A DNA stretch of 64,000 nucleotides from Yamagishiella unicocca (lineage: Eukaryota > Chlorophyta > Chlorophyceae > Chlamydomonadales > Volvocaceae), in NCBI GenBank assembly GCA_003116995.1, contig BDSL01000031.1, forward strand, positions 738,501 to 802,500, in the 5' to 3' direction. Below the pieces are notes generated by a model. That model did not search any database. It was given only the letters and a program-made list of their open reading frames with translations, and was not told the DNA's origin. Made by a program: the position numbers and the translations under genes. Positions 45,401 to 56,396 of the stretch are shown piece after piece (positions within the stretch are counted from its first letter, which is position 1; the number at the start of each line of letters is the position of its first letter).

Positions 45401-46574
45401 TGGCGCTCGTGGGGCAGGCGCTGGCGCTGCCCGGCACACCCGAGAAGGCTCCGGAGGTGGCGGAGGCTGCCGCGGGGGCGCTGGCGGACTACCTGCGCAG
45501 GTGGGTGGTGCCGGGTTGCGGGCTGGAAGGGGGAGCGGTGTCGCGCTTGTTTAACCAACAACGACTGGGGGCCCTGGCCTGTCGGAGTCCTGCTCCGAAG
45601 ACTCATGGTAGCTGAGTAGTAGTCGCGCAGTGTCCCTCGTCTCCTTGCAGTCCTGTGCATCGAACGTGCGCGTACGCGGCACTCTCCCTGGCCTTACCCT
45701 GGTCGGTCCCCGCTCGCTCCCACACCCTGGCCTTAACCTTGTGCTTCCCCGCTCGCTCCCACGCCCTGGCCTTACCCTTGTCTTTCCCCGCTCGCTCCCA
45801 CACCCTGGCCTTACCCTTGTGCTTCCCCGCTCGCTCCCACTCCCCCGCCTCAGCGCCTCCGTATACACCCTAGACCTGCTGCCCCTACCGGGAGTGGCGG
45901 CGCTGGCGGATCACCCCCAGTACGGCGTCCTTCACAAGCTGGTGTCTGCGGTGCTGGCGGGAAATGTGGCAGGTGAGGCGGGAGAGGTCTGGGCGGTAAC
46001 CTTGCATGGGTCCTGGATCAGGTCCTGGGAGCAAGGACCGACGTGGTCAGCTCGGCTGCCCTTTCCATCCAAAGCTGTTCACCCGCTGCCCCCTCAACCT
46101 CCGCCATGCCCCCCGTCCCCTCCTCCTGCCGCTGCGCCAGGCGCCCGGGAGGCTTCCACGCCAGCTGCCCTGGAGGCTGCCGGCGGTGTGAGTGCCGAGG
46201 CTGTGCTGTCCAAGGCCCGCATGACCGCCCTGCTGGCTGCCTGCGCGGCTGCCGGTCACGGCGAGGTGGCGCTGGCTGACCTCCGCGCCGCACTGGACGT
46301 GACGGAGGACCAGGTGCAGCCGTGGATCGTGAGGGCCATCGGCGCCAAGCTGCTGGAGGGGCGGCTGGACAGCGTCCGCGGCACCCTGGCGGTGGCCCGG
46401 TCCACACACCCCTGCTTCGGAACCGCCCAGTGGACCAAGCTGGCATCGCAGCTGGCGGCGCTCAAGGACACGGTGGCGGCGGCGTCGGCGGCCATGGCGC
46501 AGGTGCGGCCTCCGCCGCACGTGGGGACGCGCGGAGTGGTGGCGGCCGCCGCTGCGGCAGTGACACGCGCGTGA
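42486..46574 (+). CDS. EIF3M: Translation initiation factor eIF3 subunit M (PCI domain)
   Basis: Exons 42486-42572, 42893-42958, 43179-43254, 43433-43533, 44034-44187, 44579-44670, 45367-45500, 45854-45972, 46141-46574 join in phase to 420 aa (usual range about 370-430). eIF3m is a core PCI subunit of the eIF3 complex that prepares the 40S ribosome for initiation. Matches to plant and animal eIF3m include RWVAEWKLAPAEARQLYLAL (plant FLKEWNIDIKDQRELFLAI) and the PCI winged-helix end KARMTALLAACAAAGHGEVA, then DVTEDQVQPWIVRAIGAKLL and CFGTAQWTKLASQLAALKD. Exon 3 could also start at 43176 (one extra Gln). The joint of exons 5 and 6 (CSA-V-RGKGP) is the least certain. The Ala-rich tail is a lineage feature. 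The gene is intact. Confidence 0.85.
45676..45842. repeat. About 36-bp tandem repeat, 4-5 copies, EIF3M intron 7
   Basis: Copies of CACCCTGGCCTTACCCTTGT plus STTCCCCGCTCGCTCC end 11 bp before the acceptor of exon 8, so the array lies where the pyrimidine tract should be. Confidence 0.9.
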
Positions 46575-47954
46575 GCAACGGGTTGGGGCGCGCAAGCAGA
46601 GGAAACAGTATGAGGGGGGTGGGACGGCCGGAGCGCCGAACGCAGGGGGAGTAGCAGCGGGGAGCGTCGTCGATCAAGCGATTGGTGCGTGTTTTGGGAG
46701 TGGGGTTGGGTGTAGCGAGGGAGGTGTTGCAGCGACATTGAGGAGGACGCAGGTGGCGGATGGGGGCTTGGCCCTGGGGGGAGGGGCATGGTAGGGCATC
46801 GGCTTCAGCTGAGGATGAAAGATATTTGCTGCTGGCCGCTTTGTCACGGCAATGCGCGGGTTGTATTCCGTGCCAGTTTAGGGTGAGGATCGTGGGACGC
46901 TATTCCGCGGTGTCCGTCGAGGTGAGAGGGGTGTGGCAGATGTGTGGTGGCCGGTCGAGGGCAAGTCGGAGCTTCGTGTGCTCCGCCTTCGGCTCGTGGC
47001 GGGACCCACCTGCAGGTTGGCATATGTATGTCGACATTGAGCCGCCGTGGCAGCAGCTGTAGTGAGCATGATGGCGGAGCGATTGGGCCACACACGAATG
47101 ACGCTTTGTTGGGGCGGGTGGCTGGGGCGGGCATGGCGTTTGATGGCGGGGGCTGCACGCCGTCAAGATAGGGCCAGAGGGGCCAGAACAGCCCCGCTGC
47201 TGACGTGTAACCGAATCAAGGTTCAAATCCCGCGGCAACCGTGTCGCAAATCACCGCATGCAAGATGCAACCCGGTCCATCAGCAGCTGTACACCAGTCA
47301 TTTGAGCCCCAGCGTCCCTACCCACTTGGAGAAGAATGGACCTGGTCATTCGCCCACAACACTATGTGTGCCTAGACGCTTTTCCATCGCGGGATTCTCG
47401 AAGCGGCTTGTGCATATTGAGCCTCAACATAAGTGACAATGATCGCAGTGGACGGCTGGCCTGTGAGAGCGCGTGCGTGTTAAGGGCCTGCCAGATCGTG
47501 GATGCTGCCGCTGGGGAGGGGGAACCTGGGCGGCCTGTCAAAGCGGAGCAGAGTACCACTATGTAGCCGAAGCTGATGAGACCGCCGTTGGCCGTCTAAT
47601 CTGATATGGGCTAGTTCCTCAAGCCATGTAGCCTTAACGGGAATGAGGTGGACATGTAACGTTACAGTTCGCTTCGAGTGGTCAAACACATATCCGAAAT
47701 CCGGACCACACGAGACAAGCCCCCGGTCCCCAAAACGGTTTCCTAGCCAGTAATACTGTATCTCTGTCGGTTCATCGTTCTCCTCTCTTAACCCTTTCCC
47801 TTGCCTCCCCGTTCGTCTGCCCGCAAGTCGCCCTCCTGGACCTTTCCACGCGGTACGAGCATCCTGCCGTACCGGGGTCAGGTCAAGGCTGAACGCAGCT
47901 TACTGCGCAGGCAGCTTGTTCCACATGCACCTTTCCTCGTTTACGATTTGTCCG
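46575..47954. other. Convergent intergenic region between EIF3M and the membrane-protein gene
   Basis: 1.4 kb between two stop codons facing each other. It contains TGTAA signals at about 47207 and in the palindrome at 47655-47666. No supported exon was found. Confidence 0.45.
47655..47666. terminator. Palindromic bidirectional polyadenylation signal TGTAACGTTACA
   Basis: A perfect 12-bp palindrome reading TGTAA on both strands, placed between convergent EIF3M (+) and the membrane-protein gene (-). It could end both transcripts, with 3' UTRs of about 1.1 kb and 0.3 kb. Confidence 0.4.
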
Positions 47955-48782
47955 CTAAGCGCTCTTTACCTTCGGCCGCGCCGCCCCAGCTCGCCCCCGC
48001 ACGAACACAGCCAGCCGCGACAGGGCCACCACTTGCGACAGCACCGCAGCAACCAACCCGTACGGCAAGTGAGGAAACTCGCTTAACCCCAACGTGGGCG
48101 CGAGGTACGGCATAATGTACCGCAGCGCGAAAATGAGCCACATGGTGTGTGTCGCTGCGGCCACCATTCGCCGCGCACTGGCTGACGGCTGCGGCTGCGG
48201 TTCCGCTGATGCCGTCACAGCTGGCTCCGCCGCCTTGTCGTACACTAGGAGGAGCACCAAGCACACGGCGGCGCCGATGCCCAGCGCAGCTTCCATGGAA
48301 TGCGCCCGGAAGGCGGCCGGGAAGATGAAGGCCTGCGCCACCAGCATGGCGAAGTGCGCCGCCTGCATCAGCGCCAGCGATCCTAGGTACTCCCTCCGTA
48401 GCGGGCCCAGCGCACCCACGAACTGGCAGCAGTAGTAGCCCAGCAGCAGAAAGCAGCAACCCAGGCCCTGCGCATTGGGGGTTGGGACCAGCACGTCGGT
48501 GCAGTACGGTGGGGACAAGAAACGGGCACCGTTAGGCGTGTCGCTGGCTGACGCACGGTTTTTTTGGGCACATGGCTGCGGGCAAATAACCTTGGCAGGA
48601 CACTGCAAACCGCGGCTGTCTAGCCCACCAGAAGCGGCCCGACCCGGTCTGGTGGGATGGAAGTACGGCATCACTAGCGTGCAGGCCAGTGCGTAGGTTA
48701 CACCGGCGACTAGCGACGTTTCTCGTCCGGGGGTGGTTGGAGGGGGTGGGGAGTGGGGAGTGGGGGTGGCAACCGCGTTCAT
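47955..48782 (-). CDS. Unrecognised multi-span membrane protein
   Basis: A single open frame of 275 codons (MNAVATPTP... to ...RPKVKSA). Six hydrophobic segments are visible: SLVAGVTYALACTLVMPYF, GLGCCFLLLGYYCCQFVGAL, a Leu/Ala-rich segment from YLGSLALMQ to AFIFP, AALGIGAAVCLVLLLVYD, THTMWLIFALRYIMPYLAP and LPYGLVAAVLSQVVALSRLA. I do not recognise the family. Residues about 45-100 are Cys/Pro-rich and unlike the rest. They may be a loop or an unspliced intron, and the Pro-rich N-terminus resembles a pyrimidine tract, so the true start could be an upstream exon (frames continue leftward of 49330 on this strand). Function unknown. Confidence 0.5.
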   Translation of the reverse strand: MNAVATPTPHSPPPPTTPGRETSLVAGVTYALACTLVMPYFHPTRPGRAASGGLDSRGLQCPAKVICPQPCAQKNRASASDTPNGARFLSPPYCTDVLVPTPNAQGLGCCFLLLGYYCCQFVGALGPLRREYLGSLALMQAAHFAMLVAQAFIFPAAFRAHSMEAALGIGAAVCLVLLLVYDKAAEPAVTASAEPQPQPSASARRMVAAATHTMWLIFALRYIMPYLAPTLGLSEFPHLPYGLVAAVLSQVVALSRLAVFVRGRAGAARPKVKSA

Positions 48783-49860
48783 GCTAACAGGGAGATATCG
48801 GCTTGAAGCGGTGGATTTGCGGAGTGTCCCAGGAGGGTGTAGCAGGATCCACTCGGGTTTTGCGCAGTGGCATCGGTTGCTTAATGCTGTGCATATGGGC
48901 CGGGTGGCAGGAGGATGTTACCCGAACGCCGTCTGGTGCAGCCTAAGCATGGGAAAGGAGCCCGGAAAAGGCGCGATGGCCACCCTTGTCCTTAAGAATG
49001 GTGCAGGGTGGGAGGCGACCGGGGTGCCAGAACACGACGCATACGTGTGGAGTCGGTGGTGACGGCATTATAAGACAGGAGGAGATCAAGCTGCGGAAAT
49101 GCAGTGATAAATGCATGCCGAATCCTTGCGCCCCCGCTGTACCGCCGCGCAGCAAAAGTAAAACATACCATAGCGTGCAGGCTTCGCTCCAGCTCCTGGC
49201 TCCCTGTCTGAAGGACGACTTTGTCGTCCACAATGTCAAAATGTGGATAGAGTGCTCCAAGCAGACTGCATATTTGGAGAGCCGGCGGGAGAACTGGGAA
49301 CGGGGGCTGAGGTGGCTCCTGCATTGCTCCAATTGTGGCTTTGAGGGACTTGACTTGTAAGGGAGACTTCTACAGCGCAACGTGCTATTTATCAACAATT
49401 TGTTGAATCCATCAATGTAGTCTTCCATATGCATGCGCGTCAAGCCTTCATAAGCCTACAATCACCAACGCTAACGGTCGTCGCTGTACGGCAGTGCACA
49501 GTCGGTGGGCAATTCGACGAAAGGATGCTGTAAAACGCATGAGGAGTACGCCGCATATAGTTGATGTTTCAGTGTTCTGTAGTTTGTAAACCAGATCGTA
49601 GGGCCTTACGCCTTGATGGTCCAGATGGGACGTTACCTAGGTATGGACACAAACATGCATGACAGTGCATATGAACCAATTTACATTCCTGCTGGGTGGG
49701 ATGTTTGTATTGGGAGTGGTGGAATCCTGGTTCGCTCCGACTTGGATCGCGCACAGCCGGCTTCTCTGCAAGTATAAAACATGATGTATGGTGATAACCC
49801 TGTACGGCTGCATTCAGGGCGTAAACATGTCGCTATAGCGACCTGCGTGTTGCTGCACAA
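48783..49860. other. Region of unclear content upstream of the membrane-protein gene
   Basis: Overlapping frames on both strands (minus 49443-48943 and 49324-48992; plus 48986-49360) are longer than expected for this composition. The minus frame with ALQICSLLGALYPHF and IVDDKVVLQTGSQELERSLH looks most protein-like and ends at a GTATGT donor near 49169. I could not link it in phase to the gene at 48782. Confidence 0.25.
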
Positions 49861-50544
49861 TCGGGGTGATTTGTGCCGCTCACGTACTGTTGCATTCTGC
49901 CTGATTCTGCAGAGCGGTGCGGTCCCTTGCGGTCGCACCAGCGTAACATCCTAATATGGCTCGGTTGCGATCAATCCCTGTACATTTCCTGTAATCAGCT
50001 ATTCATTTTCCGATTTAATTACGGAGGTTACAGGGGAAGGCGTGTGAAGGCGTTTCCTACCCCGGGTGATCGGCGAGGTGATCCGAGGTTGGTTCGCGCC
50101 TGTCCGCATTCCCTGCTCTTTGTTCCACGGTAAGGCAGGGAGCGAACCGCGTGATGCGCACGCGACGTGCCACAGCAGCGGCCAAGGCTGGGTGCCTCTG
50201 AACTGAAGACTGAGTCCTGCAAGTTGCATCGCACACTTCCTACGCGGGGGACAAGTTGCCGCATAGCTGGCAACTGATGTGGGCCTCGTGGTGCAATTGG
50301 CTGTTTGCCCAACAGGCTGCAGCAGTACGGTATTTAAGAAGCTATTGGTGCACCATGCACTCAGCATGTTCCTGCTGCACACAAGCAAGGCCATTACCGT
50401 GCACCTGCTCTCATGCCTTCCCACGTCATCCCTGGCGGGCTCAGCTGCTTTAGTAACTGCAAGCGAGTTCCGAAATGACATTGCTCATGAGCACGCACGC
50501 TACATTATAGGTGTCTATTGAGCAGAGAGCGCGGCAGTACCCCA
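49861..50544 (+). repeat. Left 684-bp direct repeat
   Basis: Identical to 56397-57080 (offset 6536 bp) as far as I can compare, from TCGGGGTGATTT to GCAGTACCCCA. It contains a TATTTAAG box near 50331. No long conserved coding frame was recognised. Confidence 0.95.
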
Positions 50545-50585
50545 GAGGGTGGGCATCCCCCCTGGATTAGTTTAGGCGTCGGTCA

Positions 50586-51235
50586 CGGTGGCGTATTAGG
50601 ATTAGCAACCTGCGTATTGGAAACCGCGCCCCGGCGTATTGGGATTAGCAACCTGGGTATTGGAAACCGCGCCCCGGCGTATTGGGATTAGCAACCTGCG
50701 TATTGGAAACCGCGCCCCGGCATATTGGGATTAGCAACCTGCGTATTGGAAACCGCGCCCCGGCGTATTGGGATTAGCAACCTGCGTATTGGAAACCGCG
50801 CCCCGGCGTACTGGGATTAGCAACCTGCGTATTGGAAACCGCGCCCCGGCGTACTGGGATTAGCAACCTGCGTATTGGAAACCGCGCCCCGGCGTATTGG
50901 GATTAGCAACCTGCGTATTGGAAACCGCGCCCCGGCGTATTGGGATTAGCAACCTGCGTATTGGAAACCGCGCCCCGGCGTATTGGGATTAGCAATCTGC
51001 GTATTGGAAACCGCGCCCCAGCGTACTGGGATTAGCAACCAGCGTATTGGAAACCGCGCCCCGGCGTATTAGGATCAGCAACCTGCGTACTGGGAACCGC
51101 GCCCCGGCGTACTGGGATTAGCAACCTGCGTATTGGAAACCGCGCCCCGGCGTATTGGGAATGGCAACCTGCGTATTGGAAACCGTCCCCCGGCGTATTG
51201 GGATTGGCAACCTGCGTACTGGAAACCGCGCCCAG
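50586..51235 (+). repeat. 43-bp tandem array, about 15 copies (left array)
   Basis: Each unit contains two GCGTATTGG half-repeats: GCGTATTGGGATTAGCAACC then TGCGTATTGGAAACCGCGCC plus CCG. It starts 40 bp inside the left direct repeat and decays toward its right end. Confidence 0.95.
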
Positions 51236-51924
51236 CGAATAAGGATAATTGACCCGTGGATTGGAACGGCGGCCAACTTCAGTACGCAATCCTGGCGACC
51301 CTCACACAACGGCTCAAGGCTTGCAATTTTCGTCAAACGCAGGGCCCTGGCCCTCCTGGCCCACTTGTAAACCAAACACTGAAAGCCAACAACAACTCTT
51401 CTTGCAGGGCCCAACAAAATCGCTTCATCCTGCCCATAAGCGTGCATAGTCTGCAATGTATGTGGAGCGGGAGCGGCTCAGCACCCATGGGCATCATCGC
51501 CGCCTGCTGCATCCGCACACGGGTGCCAGCCGACTGACCGGGTTGGCGCGGGGGCCGCCCCATTCAGGCAGGTGCCCCGCCGCTCCCGGCAGCTGCCGTT
51601 CAGTGCAAGCCTGTTACAGCGCCCGTGCTGCCGCCGCTCGAAGCCCCGCCGCCAATGCTGCCTGCACGCGTCGCCATTCCGAAGTTGACTGCACCGTCCG
51701 CTGCTTTCCCCCAGGACGGCGCGCTGCCAATAAGCGGCAGCCGCTCCGCTGTCGCGACGAGGGCTTAGTCCAGGCGTGGCCCTGCCATTCAGGCTCGCAC
51801 AGGCAGGGGCGGGACAGCCGAGTAGAAGCCAAAGGGCTGGGCGCGAGCGACTGCAGTGGCAACAGCGTGCTGACGCTGGTGAGTGTCCCTTTTGCAATGG
51901 GTCCTTACGTTCGCCATTACAGAG

Positions 51925-54900
51925 TTCTTGTGCGCGAAGCTGCGGTACCCGCGCCCCTTGGACACAGGCAGCGATAGCTCGTTGTTGGTACTGCAGTTGA
52001 AGTCAGGGGGCTTGTCGCTTCCGGCCTCAACTTCTGTGGGTAGCACAGAAGGTAGGATCTGAGCCCTGAGTCCTGCGCGGACGAAGGGGAACGAAGGGGA
52101 GCAGGGGAAGGCGTGTGCAAGAGCGGATTGAAGGCAGGGGGCGGAGTGGAGCCACCAGCCGACTGATCCTTCCCCAAGTAATCCAAGCCCAGCAAAGCCT
52201 CACCGAATACTCGTTTATGCCCGAAATACTTTCTAGCCCGTACTCGGCGAGCTTCTCAACTGCCGTGGGGTTGAAGTCGGGTCCGAGGTGACCATCTCCG
52301 CCACAAGCCGCTAAAATCCCCGGTCGCACAGGGCTTTGACCTGCAATATCACCAGCATAGATATCATGATCATAGGCACAAGTTGGACGTCAATGGGACA
52401 CATTGTGCGGGCTTTGTGCCAATGGCGTTTGGGCTCTGCGCCAATGGCGCAAAATCTGGGATCGCTGAAATCCCCGGTTGCACAGGCCTTTGACGTGCAA
52501 TATCACCAACACTGTACAAGTTGGACATCAATGCGACTCATTATGCGGCCTTTGCGCCCATGGCCTTTGCGCCAATGGCGCAAAACCTGGTGTTGAGCGC
52601 TTGAGCCCCCAGCCGGCCGGACGGCCCTGCAGCGCACCTCTGGAGCCACCTCTGCTTCCTTATCAGCTGGGGCCGCCCCCGCCTCCTCGTTCACCGGCTC
52701 AGCTTGTCCGCCCTGGTCGACTGCCCCTGTCCCGCTCCCAATCGCTCTGCTCATCAGGGCTCATCGCAATGGCCTTCTGGTGGCTTCTACCTCCATGACC
52801 AGGACGGATGAGCCCGCCACGAACGATGGGTCTAAAGTTGAGGACTCTATATCCGATGCGTCCAAAGAACCTGTGACACTGCCTATAGTAGCTCTGTCCG
52901 ATAATTGAATCTGTTCAGTTCAGTAATAGCCAGCGAAGCATTTGGGAAGGCATTTGGCGATTGGCAATGTGAATTGCCGGACAATTGGCTCAATTGCCAA
53001 TTGCCCTGTCAATTGCAGGCCTCCAGGCCAGCCTCGCGACGATTGACCAGCTTCCGTGTCTTTGAGGCATAATCTCTGAACCATCGTTATCATAGGGTAT
53101 CAGAGGGTATGACAATGTTAGGGTTGCCGCAAGGGTCGGTCCTCAACTTTAGACCCATCGTTCGTGGCGGGCTCATCCGTCCTGGCCATGGAGGTAGAAG
53201 CCACCAGAAGGCCATTGCGATGAGCCCTGATGAGCAGAGCGATTGGGAGCGGGAGCGGCGTGGGACAGGGGCGGTCGACCAGGGCGGACAAGCTGAGCCG
53301 GTGAACGAGGAGGCGGGGGCGGCCCCAGCTGATAAGGAAGCAGAGGTGGCTTCAGAGGTGCGCTGCAGGGCCGTCCGGGCGGCTGGGGGCTCAACACCAG
53401 TTTGTGCGCCATTGGCGCAAAGGCCATTGGCGCAAAGGCCGCATAATGAGTCGCATTGATGTCCAACTTGTACAGTGCTGGTGATATTGCACGTCAAAGG
53501 CCTGTGCAACCGGTGATTTCAGCGATCCCAGATTTTGCGCCATTGGCGCAGAGCCCATTGCCGCAAAGGCCAATGTTACAAAGCCCGCATAATGTGTCCC
53601 ATTGACGTCCAACTTGTGCCTATGATCATGATATCTATGCTGGTGATATTGCAGGTCAAAGCCCTGTGCGACCGGGGATTTTAGCGGCTTGTGGCGGAGA
53701 TGGTCGCCTCGGACCCGACTTCAACCCCACGGCAGTTGAGAAGCTCGCCGAGTACGGGCTAGAAAGTATTTCGGGCATAAACGCGTGCGTATTGAGGTCC
53801 CGGGCGCGCCGTACAACGAGACACACCTGCATCTCCTGTACTACGTGTCCGCTGCGCTGGGCGGTGGCGGGCGTGAGCGTGGCCGGCGCTGACGAGGACC
53901 CAGAGCAGCCAAGTGAAGGCGAGGAGGATGCCGCTGTGGAGGGTGAGCTTGGCGTGGTGGGAGTGCGTGGGCGATACACCGTGTCCTCGCGCTATCTGCA
54001 CAGCACATCTCACTGGCTCAGATCCTACTTTTCTGTCTTTTACTTATGCCCCAACGCTACGTACTGCCCATTGTCCACAGATAACGGCCTGGCTGCACGG
54101 GTGGGGACCAGCTGCAGTGAGGAATAAGATGCTGGCGAGCGGCCCTCTACCAGCGGCCCTGCAAAGCGGTCACGCCTGGCATCCAACGATCCGGGCTTGA
54201 AGAGCCTGCTCGCTGGGCGCGCTGCCTCAACGGCATCCTGCCACGTCAGAGCCGCGACCGCATTCGCCGCTTTGACTGCGCTGACCTACATGAGGCGGGC
54301 AAGATGCTGGAGCCTGGCGAGCAGGACTACATGTCGGACGGGGACGTGGTGGCAGTGCGGGTGAAGAGGGGCATGCAGATGGTTGTGCGATTGGCCATGA
54401 GTGAGGGCCTCCTGTGCCCCAAGGCGCTGCCCGGCCGGAAATGCAAACGTGCTGGTGGCCACTCGCCGCCTTGACCCCGCCAACCAAGCTGGCCGTGTGC
54501 AGCTCCGCGGACTCCGGCCCCAAGGTGCGTATGAGGCTTTGAAGGCAGCAGGATGGGGGTTGGGTGGAAGGGGCTAGCGTCAGTTCCTTGTACTGCATCA
54601 ACGCCGCCACGCACGCCTTCCGTCCGCCATCCTTTGAAGGTATGCCGTGGCAATACGTCCTGCCCCACCAGGTGGATCAGATCCAAACCAGCTCTTCCCC
54701 GCCACGGAGGTCGTCCAGGTGGTCAACGTCCGACCTGCGCCGGACACACGGGCAGGGTGCTCTCACGCGCTGGACACTGAGGACGAGCGGGTGTGCAGCC
54801 ATGGGTTGACCTGGGATCGACGGGGGGGGGCAGGTTGTGCTCAAAAACGAGGTGAGGCAATAGGGTGGACAAGGGGCGAGGTGAGGCAATAGGGGAGACG

Positions 54901-55391
54901 ACAGATGTCTCGGTCGACAGTGGTGTTTGGGGCGACATGGGAAGTGGGAACTTAACTATCCCATTACAGCTGCTCTTTGGCAACCAGTGTCCTACGCGCA
55001 GCGTATACACGACTACGATACACCTTTTCTGCTGTCCTTCACGTATCATAGAACGCTGACCTGGCTGCTGCTCTTCTGCAAAACTGCGACAGACTGAGTG
55101 AGTAGGCGTTCCTAACCACGCCACCACATTGCCACGTAGGAGCTGCAGCGGTACTGTGCCCAGAACAGCTTCATCCTGGACGGGGCACAACCGGCGATGG
55201 CACGGGCGGCAGCTGGCGGGCGGGGTGTGCCACGCGAGGGGTGCGCGCCTGCACAGCAGCGCAAGCAGCAGGCCAGGGCGGCGGAGTTGCAACAGCTACT
55301 GGACCCACAGACCGCGGGGGGCGCGGCGGAGCCGGCGTCTGTCAGCGCGCGGGAGCGGCAGCGCTTCCAGAAGCGCGTGCACGATATGTGA
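51925..55391 (+). pseudogene. Broken multi-exon gene of the element, protein family unknown
   Basis: Protein-like segments with splice signals run along the plus strand: 51925-52051 (FLCAKLRYPRPLDTGSDSSL..., donor GTAGGA), 53791-53889 (IEVPGAPYNETHLHLLYYVS...), 53890-54020 in another frame (DEDPEQPSEGEEDAAVEGEL, RYLHSTSHWLR), 54192-54435 (EEPARWARCLNGILPRQSRD...GDVVAVRVKRG), 54441-54524 in a shifted frame (NANVLVATRRLDPANQAGRV), 54690-54820 (FPATEVVQVVNVRPAPDTRA) and 55138-55391 (ELQRYCAQNSFILDG... to VHDM and stop). Frames change near 53880 and 54436 without splice sites, so the gene looks inactivated, unless the assembly has indels. An inverted repeat splits it at 52212-53783. I recognise no catalytic motif and assign no function. 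Confidence 0.4.
52212..53783. repeat. Inverted repeat, two arms of about 640 bp around a 290-bp loop
   Basis: Left arm 52212-52846 matches right arm 53139-53783 in reverse complement (for example CGTTTATGCCCGAAATACTT at the left edge and its complement at the right edge; AAAGTTGAGGAC beside the loop). Differences are mainly small indels and duplications of the TTTGCGCCAATGGCGCAAA phrase, itself palindromic. It lies between two exon-like pieces of the element's gene, so it looks like a nested foldback insertion. Confidence 0.85.
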
Positions 55392-55732
55392 GGGCCGGGT
55401 GCCTGCGGAGCCGGGAACCGTGAGGGAGGCCGCAGAGCCGCCAGCGTCCGTCAGTGGACGTGGGTGGCTGGTGAGACTGGGGGGTTGTATAAGAACCGTG
55501 AGACTGGGGGGGGCGAGGAGGCAGGGGCCGCGGCACAGGTGGCTTTCGGCCGTGGCCTGTGGGAGGGGCGGTAGCCTGTATGTTCAGTGTTGGGGTGCGG
55601 AAGGTGGGATACAGTAGCTGCTACGACGGGGATATACCAGGCAGACAGCCTGGGTGCGCAGCCTGAGAGAAAGAGAGAGAGCACAGCTGAGCCCTGGGGA
55701 GGGGGGGGCGGAGCGGGTAGAACGACGGTCCG

Positions 55733-56335
55733 GGCGTATTAGGATGCTGACCTGCGTATTGGAATGGCGGCCCCGGCGTATTATGATTGCTGACCTGCGT
55801 ATTGGAACGGCGGCCCCGACGTATTTGGATTGCTGCCCTGAGTTTTGGAACGGCGGCCCCGGCGTATTATTATTGCTGCCCTGAGTTTTGGAACGGCGGC
55901 CCCGGCGTATTGGGATTGCTGACCTGCGTATTGAAACGGCGGCCCCGGCGTATTTGGATTGCTGACCTGAGTTTTGGAACGGCGGCCCCGGTGTATTTGG
56001 ATTGCTGACCTGAGTTTTGGAACGGCGGCCCCGCCGTATTGGGATTGCTGCCCTGAGTTTTGGAACGGCGGCCCCGCCGTATTGGGATTGCTGTCCTGAG
56101 TATTGGAACGGCGGCCCCGGCGTATTGGGATTGCTGCCCTGAGTATTGGAACGGCGGCCCCGGCGTATTGGGATTGCTGACCTGAGTATTGGAACGGCCG
56201 CCCCGGCGTATTGGGATTGCTGCCCTGAGTATTGGAATCGCGGCCCCGGCGTATTGGGATTGCTGCCCTGAGTATTGGAATCGCGGCCCCGGCTTATTAA
56301 GATCGCTGCCCTGCGGATTGGAAACCGCCCTTGGA
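55733..56335 (+). repeat. 43-bp tandem array, about 14 copies (right array)
   Basis: Units built on GCGTATTGGGATTGCTGACC and TGAGTATTGGAACGGCGGCC plus CCG, a clear relative of the left array in the same orientation. Copies differ more from each other than in the left array (TATTTGG, TTTTGG and TATTATGA variants). Confidence 0.93.
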
Positions 56336-56396
56336 TTAGAAAATGACTTATCCGCTGTGACCGCCGGATAAGTGGATTAGTGCCTCCTGCCCACCC

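Noticed and set aside
48943..49443. Overlapping ORFs on both strands as separate genes
   Set aside because: No start context, no recognisable family and no phase-compatible link to the neighbouring gene. Kept only as an unclear region.
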